Of a stretch of DNA of 64,000 nt, positions 44,608-53,270 are shown one piece after another (position 1 is the first letter of the stretch; each line of letters begins with the position of its first letter). Source of the stretch: Paraburkholderia caribensis (lineage in GTDB: Bacteria; Pseudomonadota; Gammaproteobacteria; Burkholderiales; Burkholderiaceae); assembly GCF_002902945.1 (NCBI RefSeq), contig NZ_CP026102.1, positions 2,418,001-2,482,000 on the forward strand, read 5' to 3'. The translations under genes were made by a program, and so were the position numbers. The notes under the pieces were generated by a model. The model did no database searches, was not told where the DNA came from, and worked only from the letters and a program-made list of their open reading frames with translations.

Positions 44608-45333
44608 ATGATCGACATCAGACACGCCAGCGAACGCGGACGCGCCGAACACGGCTGGCTTAGCTCGCGTCATACGTTTTCTTTCGCGAATTACTACGAT
44701 CCGAAACAGATCGGCTTCTCCGACCTGCTCGTGATCAACGACGATCGCGTGGCGCCCGGCCGCGGCTTCGGCAAGCATCCGCACCGCGACATGGAAATCT
44801 TCTCGTACGTGCTGGAAGGCGCGCTCGAGCATAAGGATTCGATGGGCACGGGTTCCGTGATCGTCCCCGGCGACGTGCAACTGATGAGCGCGGGCACGGG
44901 CGTCGCGCACAGCGAGTTCAATCACTCGGCGAGCGACTCCGTGCACTTCCTGCAGATCTGGATTGCACCGTCGGTCAAGGGCGCGACACCGCGTTACCTG
45001 CAGCAGAACTTTTCGGAGCAAGACAAGCGCGGCAAGTTGCGTCTCGTGTTGTCGCCTGAAGGCACGGACGGCTCGCTCGAATTGCGCCAGGACGCTCGTG
45101 TGTATGCCGGTCTTTTCAACGGCAATGAAACGGCAGGCGTCGATATCGCCGCCGACCGCTATGCGTATGTGCATGTGGCGCGCGGCAGTGTGAAGCTGAA
45201 CGGCGTCGAGTTGAACGAAGGAGACGGCGCGCGTATTCGCAATGAGCGTCGCCTCGAATTCACCGAAGGACAGGATGCGGAAGTACTCGTATTCGACCTG
45301 CGCAATAACGAAGTATCGGAATTGTGGTCCTGA
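44608..45333 (+). CDS. Pirin-family protein (YhhW-like quercetinase)
   Basis: 241 residues of the bicupin pirin family. The metal site is in GKHPHRDMEIFSYVLEGALEHKDS (two His and a Glu region), with MSAGTGVAHSEFNHS downstream. Short pirins of this branch show quercetin 2,3-dioxygenase activity in E. coli YhhW; the physiological substrate is unsettled. It lies upstream of a DoxX gene (44 bp) and opposite a LysR gene that may control it. Confidence 0.88.
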   Translation: MIDIRHASERGRAEHGWLSSRHTFSFANYYDPKQIGFSDLLVINDDRVAPGRGFGKHPHRDMEIFSYVLEGALEHKDSMGTGSVIVPGDVQLMSAGTGVAHSEFNHSASDSVHFLQIWIAPSVKGATPRYLQQNFSEQDKRGKLRLVLSPEGTDGSLELRQDARVYAGLFNGNETAGVDIAADRYAYVHVARGSVKLNGVELNEGDGARIRNERRLEFTEGQDAEVLVFDLRNNEVSELWS

Positions 45334-45377
45334 GCGGCAAACGCCAACGACCCGGCTACATTGAAAGAGGATTGAAC

Positions 45378-45788
45378 ATGAACGCCTTTATCGAACAACG
45401 CAAGGATGCACTGCTGCTCGTCGCACGCGTGCTATTGGTAGTGCTTTTCGTGCTGTTTGGCTGGAGTAAGCTCACCGGCTTCTCGGGCACCGAGCAATAC
45501 ATGGCGTCGACGGGCGCGCCCGTCCCGGCATTGGCCGCCGTGATCGCGATCGTGATGGAACTGGCCGTTGGCATCGTCATCGCCGTGGGCTTCAAGACGC
45601 GCGTGCTGGCACTGCTGCTCGCGCTCTATACACTCGGCACCGCGTTCATCGGCCATCACTTCTGGACGCAGACAGGCATGGAGCAGTACGTCAACATGAT
45701 CAACTTCTATAAGAACATCAGCATCATTGGCGGCTTGCTGCTGTTGTTCGTGACGGGTCCGGGCAAGTACTCGATCGACCGCGCATAG
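45378..45788 (+). CDS. DoxX-family membrane protein
   Basis: 136 residues with four helices; VLFVLFGWSKLTGFSGTEQYMA and the closing LLLFVTGPGKYSIDR are typical of DoxX/YphA. Often cotranscribed with pirin-like genes and linked with redox homeostasis. The ATG at 45378 follows GAGGATTG. A terminator follows 32 bp after the stop. Confidence 0.88.
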   Translation: MNAFIEQRKDALLLVARVLLVVLFVLFGWSKLTGFSGTEQYMASTGAPVPALAAVIAIVMELAVGIVIAVGFKTRVLALLLALYTLGTAFIGHHFWTQTGMEQYVNMINFYKNISIIGGLLLLFVTGPGKYSIDRA

Positions 45789-45819
45789 GCGAATCGAACG
45801 GCAACATGAGTGGTCAAGC

Positions 45820-45844
45820 GGGCGGCCTTCTGGCCGCCCTTTTT
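45820..45844 (+). terminator. Terminator of the pirin-doxX operon
   Basis: GGGCGGCC-TTCT-GGCCGCCC followed by T5. The remainder of the 318-bp gap to the next porin holds its promoter region, with no other gene seen. Confidence 0.88.
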
Positions 45845-46106
45845 CGTTGTTTGCAAAGCAACGCCGTGTACTTTCGGCATGAATGCAACACTCTTGTCAT
45901 GTTCGCGGCATGGTCGAAATTGATGTGATAAAAGTCCGCGGGCCTGCATGGGATCACGTGCGCACGGACCGATAAGACTTCAAATGGCCGATATGCATCG
46001 CGCTTGAATAGCGACACACAAAGACGCGAACACAATTGCGCCACCCGCGCCGCACTACAACAACAAGCTCGTGCAGGGGTTCTCAACATATGAAAAGACA
46101 ACACCC

Positions 46107-47243
46107 ATGACCAAGCAATTCAAACGGACAGTTACCGCGCTGGGCGCAACGGCCATTGCACTCGCCTGCCAAAGCACATTCGCGCAAAGCTCGGTGACCC
46201 TGTATGGCGTCGCGGACGTCGGCATTCGCTATCTCACGCATTCGAATGCCAACAACGACGGGCGCCTGTTCATGACCAACGGCGCCATCACGAACAGCCG
46301 TTTCGGCATTAAAGGCTCGGAAGATCTCGGCAATGGACTGAAGGCGATCTTCCAGCTGGAAAGCGGCATCGATCTGCAAAGCGGCGCGCAGTCGGATAGC
46401 AAGCGCCTGTTCAACCGCGCCGCCTATGTCGGCCTGTCGAGCAACTACGGCACGCTCACGCTCGGCCGTCAAAAGACGCCGCTGTTCGATCTGCTCGGCG
46501 ACACGTACGATCCTCTGACTGTCGGCAACTACTTCGAAAACGCATGGCTGCCCGTCGCGCTCGGCGCAGGCCTCTATGCGGATAACGCAGTGAAGTACGA
46601 CGGCAAGTTCGGCGGCCTGAATGTGAAAGCGATGTACTCGTTCGGCACGAACTCGACGTCGACGGGCGCGGACGGCTTCTCCGGCCAGGTGCCGGGCCAC
46701 CTCGGCGCGGGCAACATGTACGGCTTCACTGCATCGTATGCATTCGGTGCGCTGAGCATCGGGGCCGGCGTGCAGCAGAACAGCGACAACTCGAACCACA
46801 AGCAGACCATCTACAACGCGAATGCCGTCTACGCGTTCAGCACGACGAAGATCTACGTCGGCTATATTCATTCGAAGGACGACACGGGCTTTGTCGACAG
46901 CACGCTGTCGCAGCGCGATCTCACACTGGGTGTCGATATCCTGAAGGGCTCGGGCCGCAAGGACGACGGTCCGTTCGCAGGCGTGACGTGGCAAGCCACC
47001 CCCGCCTTGCTGCTGACGGGCGCGTTCTACTACGACCACATGAAGAACGCGGCAATTGGCGGCGGCGCGCTGGGCAGCGGCAACCGCTACACGGGCGTGG
47101 CCGTTGCTGAATACTCGCTGTCCAGGCGCACGGAAGTGTATGGCACGGTCGATTTCAACAAGGTCACGGGCGCGGCGACGGTCGAACTGCCGGGCACGTC
47201 GAACCAGACAGGCGTGTCGCTCGGTCTGCGCACCATTTTCTGA
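46107..47243 (+). CDS. Gram-negative porin, second copy
   Basis: 378 residues. The signal peptide ends in STFA (about residue 26), the mature start is QSSVTLYGVADVGIRYL and the protein ends in LGLRTIF with terminal Phe. Strand structure matches the porin at 18061, but sequences differ considerably, so these are diverged paralogs. Single gene, with terminator hairpin at 47291. Start at 46107 gives a normal signal peptide. Confidence 0.92.
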   Translation: MTKQFKRTVTALGATAIALACQSTFAQSSVTLYGVADVGIRYLTHSNANNDGRLFMTNGAITNSRFGIKGSEDLGNGLKAIFQLESGIDLQSGAQSDSKRLFNRAAYVGLSSNYGTLTLGRQKTPLFDLLGDTYDPLTVGNYFENAWLPVALGAGLYADNAVKYDGKFGGLNVKAMYSFGTNSTSTGADGFSGQVPGHLGAGNMYGFTASYAFGALSIGAGVQQNSDNSNHKQTIYNANAVYAFSTTKIYVGYIHSKDDTGFVDSTLSQRDLTLGVDILKGSGRKDDGPFAGVTWQATPALLLTGAFYYDHMKNAAIGGGALGSGNRYTGVAVAEYSLSRRTEVYGTVDFNKVTGAATVELPGTSNQTGVSLGLRTIF

Positions 47244-47290
47244 TGTAGCGTTACGACATGCGCGCTGCAAGGCGCGCGTGATCGCGATAG

Positions 47291-47332
47291 CGGGCGGCAC
47301 GGCTTAACAGGCCATGCCGCCCGTTTCATTTT
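47291..47332 (+). terminator. Porin terminator
   Basis: CGGGCGGCA and TGCCGCCCG arms, 48 bp after the porin stop, followed by TTTCATTTT. Confidence 0.7.
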
Positions 47333-47420
47333 GTGCGGCGTAGACGATGCATCCCGCACAACTGTGATATACAGGGAAAACCCGTAATTGCAGTTATCAC
47401 TTTGTAGAGCAGTACCCCGT

Positions 47421-47555
47421 ATGAAACGCATTGCCGCCTTTTGTCTGACGACGTGGTCTGCCGCCGCGCTCCTTTATTTTGGCCAGCACTCGGTTGCGCT
47501 CATCGCATTGAGCGGAGTCGTCGTGTTCGGCGGATACGATCTGCTGCGCCCCTAA
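47421..47555 (+). CDS. 44-residue hydrophobic small protein
   Basis: A short reading frame MKRIAAFCLTTWSAAALLYF continuing to an end in YDLLRP. It has a Lys-Arg start and one or two membrane segments (about 5-20 and 25-38). A terminator hairpin 41 bp downstream supports a real transcription unit. Function unknown; a membrane peptide is likely. Confidence 0.5.
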   Translation: MKRIAAFCLTTWSAAALLYFGQHSVALIALSGVVVFGGYDLLRP

Positions 47556-47596
47556 GCCCCTGTTCCGCTGCGCACTGGCGCGCGCTCGCCGCCACT

Positions 47597-47617
47597 TGAT
47601 GGAGAACCATCATTTTT
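47597..47617 (+). terminator. Terminator after the 44-residue gene
   Basis: TGATGG-AGAA-CCATCA followed by TTTTT. It separates the small gene from the mocD-like gene. Confidence 0.65.
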
Positions 47618-47723
47618 CGGCGTGAGGCTTCGCTCTCCTTCAACTATCTTTGTGCAAACGGAATGTGTCCCTGGCGCGCCGCGCTGATGGGATTCCCGCA
47701 ACCACAAAAGAAGGAGACGATTC

Positions 47724-48752
47724 ATGCCCTCGACCTCGGCAGTCGACAGCACCACTGCGCCTTCCCCCTCCGATCCCTCCTTCGACGCGCGCATCGCCGA
47801 GCAGTGGTATCAGCCGCGCATTCCGCGCGCGGTGCTCAAGGAACTGATAAAACGCGACGACGCAGCGGGCCTGCGCAATTTCATTCCGTGGTTCGCGTTG
47901 CTCGTGGCATCCGGCGCGGTCGCCGCCTTCACATGGGGAACATGGTGGGCCGTGCCTGCCTTCTTCGTGTACGGCACGATCTATTCGTCCAGCGACGCAC
48001 GCTGGCACGAACTGTCGCACGGCACGCCGTTCAAGACGCGCTGGATCAACGACGCGTTCTATCACCTGTCGTCGTTCATGACGATCCGCGAGGGCTACTG
48101 GTGGCGCTGGAGCCATGCGCGCCACCACACGCACACGTACTTTCAGACGCGCGACCCCGAGATCCAGGTCACGCGCCCCACCAAAGTGCTGCCCATCGTC
48201 GCGGACTTCGCGGGGCTGGTCGGCTGCACGCTCGAAATCGGCAAGGTCGTGCGTCATGCGTTCGGCCGCGTCGATGCCGCCACCGACGCGTTTTTGCCCG
48301 CGAGCGAAAAGCCGAAAATGATCTGGTCGTGCCGCATCTATCTGGCTGTCGTGCTCGGCACGATTGCACTCGCGCTCGCGTTGCATAGCTTCCTGCCGCT
48401 GATGTTCGTGTGGACGCCGCGCTTCTACGGCGGCTGGTTGCATCAACTGCTCGGCCTCACGCAGCATGCGGGGCTCGCCGTCAACGTGAAGGATCACCGG
48501 CTGAACACGCGCACCGTGCACACCAACTTCGTGTTCCGCTTTCTCTACCTGAACATGAACTATCACCTCGAACATCATCTGCTGCCGATGGTGCCGTTCC
48601 ACGCGCTGCCGCGCCTTCACGACGCGATCAAGGACCAGTTGCCGCCCGCGTACCCGAGCGTGTATGCCGCGTATCGCGAGATGCTGCCCGCGCTGTGGAA
48701 ACAGCGCAGCGATCCGAAGCACGTGATCGAGCGGACCCTGCCCGCTGCGTGA
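47724..48752 (+). CDS. mocD: Desaturase-fold di-iron hydroxylase, MocD-like
   Basis: 342 residues of the membrane fatty-acid-desaturase superfamily. Three His boxes are intact: HELSH (95-99), HARHH (131-135) and HLEHH (281-285), plus His in LTQHAG (near 248) and HTNF (266). Helices lie near 55-85 and 205-230. In rhizobial rhizopine catabolism MocD, with MocE and MocF, O-demethylates 3-O-methyl-scyllo-inosamine. The next genes here encode just such a Rieske ferredoxin and reductase, so an oxygenase role is favoured over lipid desaturation. AAGGAG precedes the ATG. Confidence 0.8.
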   Translation: MPSTSAVDSTTAPSPSDPSFDARIAEQWYQPRIPRAVLKELIKRDDAAGLRNFIPWFALLVASGAVAAFTWGTWWAVPAFFVYGTIYSSSDARWHELSHGTPFKTRWINDAFYHLSSFMTIREGYWWRWSHARHHTHTYFQTRDPEIQVTRPTKVLPIVADFAGLVGCTLEIGKVVRHAFGRVDAATDAFLPASEKPKMIWSCRIYLAVVLGTIALALALHSFLPLMFVWTPRFYGGWLHQLLGLTQHAGLAVNVKDHRLNTRTVHTNFVFRFLYLNMNYHLEHHLLPMVPFHALPRLHDAIKDQLPPAYPSVYAAYREMLPALWKQRSDPKHVIERTLPAA

Positions 48753-48800
48753 TCGCCGCGACGCCCCGTCAACGCACGAAGAACATTGGAGGAGATAGCC

Positions 48801-49148
48801 ATGAGCGTCGAAACGAATGCAAAGGTGCACTGGATTGCCGCCTGCGCGCCCGACGATATCGACGAGGAAGACGTGATGCGCTTCGATCACGACGGCGCGA
48901 GCTACGCGGTCTATCGCATCGCGGAAGGCTACTACGCATCGGATGGCTGGTGCACGCATGAGCACGCGCATCTCGCCGACGGCTTCGTCGTCAATCGCGA
49001 GATCGAATGTCCGCTGCATCAGGGGCGCTTCGACATTCCGAGCGGCAAGGCGAAGAGCGCGCCCGTTTGCGTGCATCTGAAGACCTATCCGGTGCGCGTC
49101 GAAGACGGCGAGGTGCTGCTCGGCCTTCCCGTGCAGGGCGCATCATGA
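48801..49148 (+). CDS. mocE: MocE-family Rieske [2Fe-2S] ferredoxin
   Basis: 115 residues. The Rieske ligands are Cys51-x-His53 (CTHEH) and Cys70-x2-His73 (CPLH). This soluble ferredoxin should pass electrons from the reductase encoded next to the di-iron hydroxylase. Strong GGAGGAG before the ATG; the stop overlaps the reductase start by ATGA. The whole-protein pattern matches the MocE type, not a ring-hydroxylating dioxygenase alpha subunit. Confidence 0.87.
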   Translation: MSVETNAKVHWIAACAPDDIDEEDVMRFDHDGASYAVYRIAEGYYASDGWCTHEHAHLADGFVVNREIECPLHQGRFDIPSGKAKSAPVCVHLKTYPVRVEDGEVLLGLPVQGAS

Positions 49149-50392
49149 GTGCACAAGCCGCGATGGTGATTATCGGCGCAGGCCAATGCGGCGTGCGCAC
49201 GGCAGCCGCGCTGCGCGAGAACGGCTGGGAAGGCGAGATCACGCTGCTCGGCAACGAAGGCTCGGCGCCGTACGACCGGCCGCCGCTGTCGAAGGCCGTG
49301 CTGCTCGGCCAACGCAGCACGGCGCAATGCGCGTTCTACGACGACGCGTTCTATCGCGACCAGCGCATCGACTTGCGCGTCGATGCCTGCGTGCAGCAGA
49401 TCGACCGCGGCGCGCGTAAGGTCGTGTTGCGCGATGCGCGCACGATCGACTATCAACGTCTGCTGATCGCGACGGGTGCCGAGCCGAGGCGGCTCGACGT
49501 GCCGGGCGCGAATCTCGATGGCGTGCATCTGCTGCGCACGGCAGGCGATGCCAACGCGCTTGCCGAAGTATTGCAGCCTGCACGGCGCATCGTGATTGTC
49601 GGCGCGGGCTTCATCGGCCTCGAAGTGGCCGCGTCCGCTGTGGCGCGCGGCTGTGAAGTGGTCGTCATCGAGGCGGGCGCCCGCGCGTTGATGCGCGCGG
49701 TGCCTGAAGTGGTGGCGGGCTATCTGATCGACAGGCATCGCCAGATGGGCGTGCAGTTCCACTTCGGCGCACAGATCGAGCGGCTGCTGGGCAGCACGCG
49801 CGTGACGGGCGTGAAGCTCAAGGACGGCACGCAGATCGACTGCGATTGCGTCGTGGTCGGTATTGGCGTGAAGCCGCGCACGGAACTCGCCGAAGCGGCA
49901 GGCATCGACGTCGCGGACGGCATCGCCGTCGACGACACCTTGCGCACGAACGACCCGCATATCTTCGCAGCGGGCGACGTGTGCTCGTTTCCCCATCGTC
50001 TGTTCAGACGGCGCATCCGGCTCGAATGCTGGAAGAACGCCGAAGATCATGCGCGCATCGTCGCGCGCAACATGCTGGAGCGTGGCGAAACGTATTCGGA
50101 AGTGCCGTGGTTCTGGTCGAATCAGTACGACATGACGATCCAGATTGCCGGCCTGCCCGCCTTCGGCGTGGAAAGCGTGGTGCGCGAAACGGGCGACACG
50201 TCGCGCATTTTCTTCGCGCTCGACCGCGACGGCGTGCTGGTCGGCGCAAGCGGCGTCGGTAAAGTCAGCGAGATCGCGCGCGATGTACGCATCGCGCAAA
50301 CCTTGATCGGGCAGCGCGCCTGCATCGACCCTGCCTTGCTCGAAGATCGCAGCGTCAAACTGAAGGGACTCGTCGCCGCGGAGGCGCTATGA
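49145..50392 (+). CDS. mocF: FAD-dependent ferredoxin reductase, MocF-like
   Basis: 415 residues. FAD motif VIIGAGQCGVRTAAALR at the start, NAD(P)H motif IVGAGFIGLEVAASA midway, and IFAAGDVCSF near the C-terminus. It reduces the Rieske ferredoxin. Overlaps mocE-like upstream and the isomerase-like gene downstream by ATGA, so the genes are coupled. Related reductases serve other oxygenases (rubredoxin or dioxygenase type), so partner choice comes from the operon. Confidence 0.88.
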   Translation: MSAQAAMVIIGAGQCGVRTAAALRENGWEGEITLLGNEGSAPYDRPPLSKAVLLGQRSTAQCAFYDDAFYRDQRIDLRVDACVQQIDRGARKVVLRDARTIDYQRLLIATGAEPRRLDVPGANLDGVHLLRTAGDANALAEVLQPARRIVIVGAGFIGLEVAASAVARGCEVVVIEAGARALMRAVPEVVAGYLIDRHRQMGVQFHFGAQIERLLGSTRVTGVKLKDGTQIDCDCVVVGIGVKPRTELAEAAGIDVADGIAVDDTLRTNDPHIFAAGDVCSFPHRLFRRRIRLECWKNAEDHARIVARNMLERGETYSEVPWFWSNQYDMTIQIAGLPAFGVESVVRETGDTSRIFFALDRDGVLVGASGVGKVSEIARDVRIAQTLIGQRACIDPALLEDRSVKLKGLVAAEAL

Positions 50393-51255
50393 CGCAACGG
50401 CTCGCCGTATATCAGTCGCTGTGGGCGATGGAGCGGCGTCATACCGACGGCTTCGAGCGCACACTCGAAGACAACGTCGCGATGATCGCGCAAGCGGGCT
50501 TCGAAGGCGTGAGCACATCGTACGGCTCGCGCGAAGACGTGCGGCGTCTTGCGCCAGTGCTCGCGCAACATGGCCTGCAAGCAGAGGCGCAATGCTTTCC
50601 GCGCACTGTCGAAGACCTGTGCCCGATTCTCGAACACGCTGTCGAGTTCGGCGCGCACCATATCGACTTGCAGCCGGACGTGCGGCCGCGCCGTGTCGCC
50701 GACGCGCTCGCGCTGATCGACGGCTGGCAGCGGCTCGCGGAACAGGTGGACATTCCCGTCTACATCGAAACGCATCGCGACCGCATGACGACCGATCTGC
50801 ATTTCACGCTCGATCTGCTCGACGCGCGGCCCGATCTGCGGCTGCTTGGCGATCTGTCGCATTACCTCGTGGGCCGTGAATTCGCGTGGCCCGTGAACGA
50901 AGAAAACGAGGCGGCGATGCAACGGATCATCGATCATTCGTGGGCGTTTCATGGACGCGTCGCGAGCCGCGAGCAGGTGCAGATCGAAATTTCTTTCGAG
51001 CCTCACCGCATGTGGGTCGATCTGTTCCTGCGCTGGTGGCGCGACGGTTTCGTGTCGTGGCGCAAGCGCGCCGGACCCGACGACACGCTCGTCTTCACCT
51101 GCGAACTCGGGCCGAAGCCTTACGCGATCATCGGGCGCGACGGCAACGACACGACGGACCGCTGGGCCGAATCGCGGTTGATGCGCGAATGGATACTCGA
51201 AGTGTGGAACGAAGTCGCGCTGGAACCAGCGCCTGCGCTCGACACTAGTCCGTAA
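50389..51255 (+). CDS. Sugar phosphate isomerase/epimerase-family TIM-barrel protein
   Basis: 288 residues of the xylose-isomerase-like fold. Likely metal ligands are Glu127 (VYIETHRD), Asp155 and His158 (LLGDLSHYL), His188 (AFHGRVAS) and Glu239 (FTCELGPK). Relatives include IolE/MocC inosose dehydratases and epimerases. The start overlaps the reductase stop (ATGA). It probably processes the product of the oxygenase. It ends 11 bp inside the converging LacI gene. Confidence 0.8.
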   Translation: MTQRLAVYQSLWAMERRHTDGFERTLEDNVAMIAQAGFEGVSTSYGSREDVRRLAPVLAQHGLQAEAQCFPRTVEDLCPILEHAVEFGAHHIDLQPDVRPRRVADALALIDGWQRLAEQVDIPVYIETHRDRMTTDLHFTLDLLDARPDLRLLGDLSHYLVGREFAWPVNEENEAAMQRIIDHSWAFHGRVASREQVQIEISFEPHRMWVDLFLRWWRDGFVSWRKRAGPDDTLVFTCELGPKPYAIIGRDGNDTTDRWAESRLMREWILEVWNEVALEPAPALDTSP

Positions 51256-52282
51256 GCGGCAGGTTCTCGCGCAGCAGCACCGTCACGGGTATCTGCTGCG
51301 CCAACGTCACGCCGGGATCGCGATGATAGTGACGCAGAATTACTTCGATCGAATGCAGCGCTTCGCCTATGGGGTTCTGGTCGAGCACCGCATCGAGCAC
51401 GCCTTCGATCAGCAAACGCCGCGACGTGTCGTTCAGTTCATGGCCGATCAGCACGGTCTTGTGCACGCGGTCGAGCTTGCGCAACACGTTGCCAATGCCT
51501 TCGTCGCCAACCGAGATGTTGTAGATGCCGCGCAGATCCGGATAGCGGCGAAACGCGTCGCGCGTGAGACTTTCGGTGAGCGACGTTTGCTCGCGGCTCT
51601 CCACCGTCTCGACGATATCGCAACTCGGAAACCGGCGCCGCAGCACGGAACGAAACCCGCTTTCGCGTTCTTCATGGCCGAGAAAGTCATGCATGCCCGT
51701 CATCACGAGCACCTTGCCGCCCGCATCGCCGAGAAAGCGGCCCATCAGTTCGCCGGCGACGCGCCCCGCGCAGCGATTGTCGATGCCGACGTAAGCGAGC
51801 CTGCCCGTGCCGGGCAGATCGCTCGCGAGCGTCACAACGGGCATTCTGTGGCTCACGTGCCGCAGCGCCGCCGTGATATCCGGGTGCTCATACGCGACGA
51901 TCACAAGCGCATCGGCCTTGCGCGTCGCGCGCTCGATCGTCTCGACGACAGCCTGCGGCTCGAGGCTGTCGAAGTACGTGACGGCGCAGATCACACGCTG
52001 CGCCTCGAAGGTCTTTTGCGCGAGGTCGAAGCCCTGCTTCAGATGCACGTAATACTGCGCGACAGGCTGCTGCAACAGGATCGCGATGCGCAGCCAGCGC
52101 ACCGACACAGCTTCGAGCGCGCGATCGATCTTCAGCTTGCGCGCCCATTCGAGCACACGCGTTTCCTTGTCGCGCGAGACGCCGCCGCGCCCGTTCAATA
52201 CCCGATCGACTGTCGCCTCACTGACACCCGCTGCGCGGGCAATGTCAGTCATGCTCGTCTTGCGGCGGCGCGTATCGGACAT
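51245..52282 (-). CDS. LacI-family transcriptional regulator
   Basis: 345 residues from the ATG at 52282; an ATG at 52315 is an alternative. The HTH reads TSMTDIARAAGVSEATVDRVLNGRGGVS, followed by a periplasmic-binding-like effector domain with the segment YVGIDNRCAGRVAGELMGRFLG. LacI regulators usually bind sugars or cyclitols, which fits a mocDEF-like neighbour. It lies between the oxygenase operon and the divergent SDR gene and probably controls both. No clear palindromic operator was found by eye. Confidence 0.85.
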   Translation of the reverse strand: MSDTRRRKTSMTDIARAAGVSEATVDRVLNGRGGVSRDKETRVLEWARKLKIDRALEAVSVRWLRIAILLQQPVAQYYVHLKQGFDLAQKTFEAQRVICAVTYFDSLEPQAVVETIERATRKADALVIVAYEHPDITAALRHVSHRMPVVTLASDLPGTGRLAYVGIDNRCAGRVAGELMGRFLGDAGGKVLVMTGMHDFLGHEERESGFRSVLRRRFPSCDIVETVESREQTSLTESLTRDAFRRYPDLRGIYNISVGDEGIGNVLRKLDRVHKTVLIGHELNDTSRRLLIEGVLDAVLDQNPIGEALHSIEVILRHYHRDPGVTLAQQIPVTVLLRENLPLTD

Positions 52283-52392
52283 GGCTGGCTTGGTTGTAGT
52301 CGGCAGATGCGCCATGATCGCATCGACGCCGCGCGGGCAGCAAGCCGAGATATCCACTATCCATCGCAGTACATCGTTGAAGGAGAGAGTGC

Positions 52393-53220
52393 ATGGCGCA
52401 ATTCGATTCGAAGGTCGCGATCGTCACGGGCGGATCGCAAGGCCTGGGCGCGGCGATTGCCGCTTTGTTCGTCGAACGCGGCGCGCGCGGCGTCGTCATT
52501 TGCGGACGCGCGAAAGAAAAAGGCGAAGCCAAAGCGCGCGAGTTGAGCCGCATGGGCGAGACCCATGGTGCAAAGGTCGTGTTCGTGCAGGCGGATCTGG
52601 CGAATGTCGATGACTGCCGCAAAGTCGTCGCCGCCGCCGATCAGCACTTCGGCCGCGTCGATGTGCTCGTCAACGCAGCGGCGCTCACCGATCGCGGCAC
52701 GATACTCGATACCGATCCCGCGCTGTTCGACCGGATGTTCGCGACCAATGTGCGCGCGCCGTTCTTTCTGATGCAGGACACGATACGCGTAATGCTGCGC
52801 GAGCGGATCGAAGGCGCGATCGTCAACATCGGCTCGATGTCGGCGATGGCCGGGCAGCCCTTCATCTCCGCGTATTGCGCATCGAAAGCCGCGCTCGCGG
52901 CGCTCACGCAAAACACCGCGTATGCGCTGTTGCGCAATCGCATCCGCGTGAACGGGTTGAATCTGGGCTGGATGGCGTCGGACGGCGAAGACCGCATTCA
53001 ACGCGAGTTTCATGGCGCCGCCGACGACTGGTTAGCACGGGCCGCCGCCGCGCAACCATTCGGCCGTCTGATCGACCCAGCCGAAGCGGCGCGCGCCGTC
53101 GCATTTCTGGCCAGCAGCGAATCGGGCTTGATGACGGGCTCGATCGTCAACTTCGATCAGTCGATCTGGGGCGCGTATGAAGATGCGCCGCATCCCGCCG
53201 AGCCCATGAAGAACGTTTGA
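52393..53220 (+). CDS. SDR-family oxidoreductase
   Basis: 275 residues. Cofactor motif TGGSQGLG (12-19), NAA at 95-97 in VLVNAAAL, catalytic Ser near 148 and Tyr161-x3-Lys165 (AYCASK) are all present. AAGGAGA precedes the ATG. Divergent from the LacI gene with a 110-bp gap, and most likely part of the same regulon, oxidising a polyol, inositol or sugar intermediate. Substrate not assignable. Confidence 0.85.
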   Translation: MAQFDSKVAIVTGGSQGLGAAIAALFVERGARGVVICGRAKEKGEAKARELSRMGETHGAKVVFVQADLANVDDCRKVVAAADQHFGRVDVLVNAAALTDRGTILDTDPALFDRMFATNVRAPFFLMQDTIRVMLRERIEGAIVNIGSMSAMAGQPFISAYCASKAALAALTQNTAYALLRNRIRVNGLNLGWMASDGEDRIQREFHGAADDWLARAAAAQPFGRLIDPAEAARAVAFLASSESGLMTGSIVNFDQSIWGAYEDAPHPAEPMKNV

Positions 53221-53270
53221 AACGGACCGCCCGCTGTGCTCACGGTGAACGCAGCAGGCAAACGTCCAGG

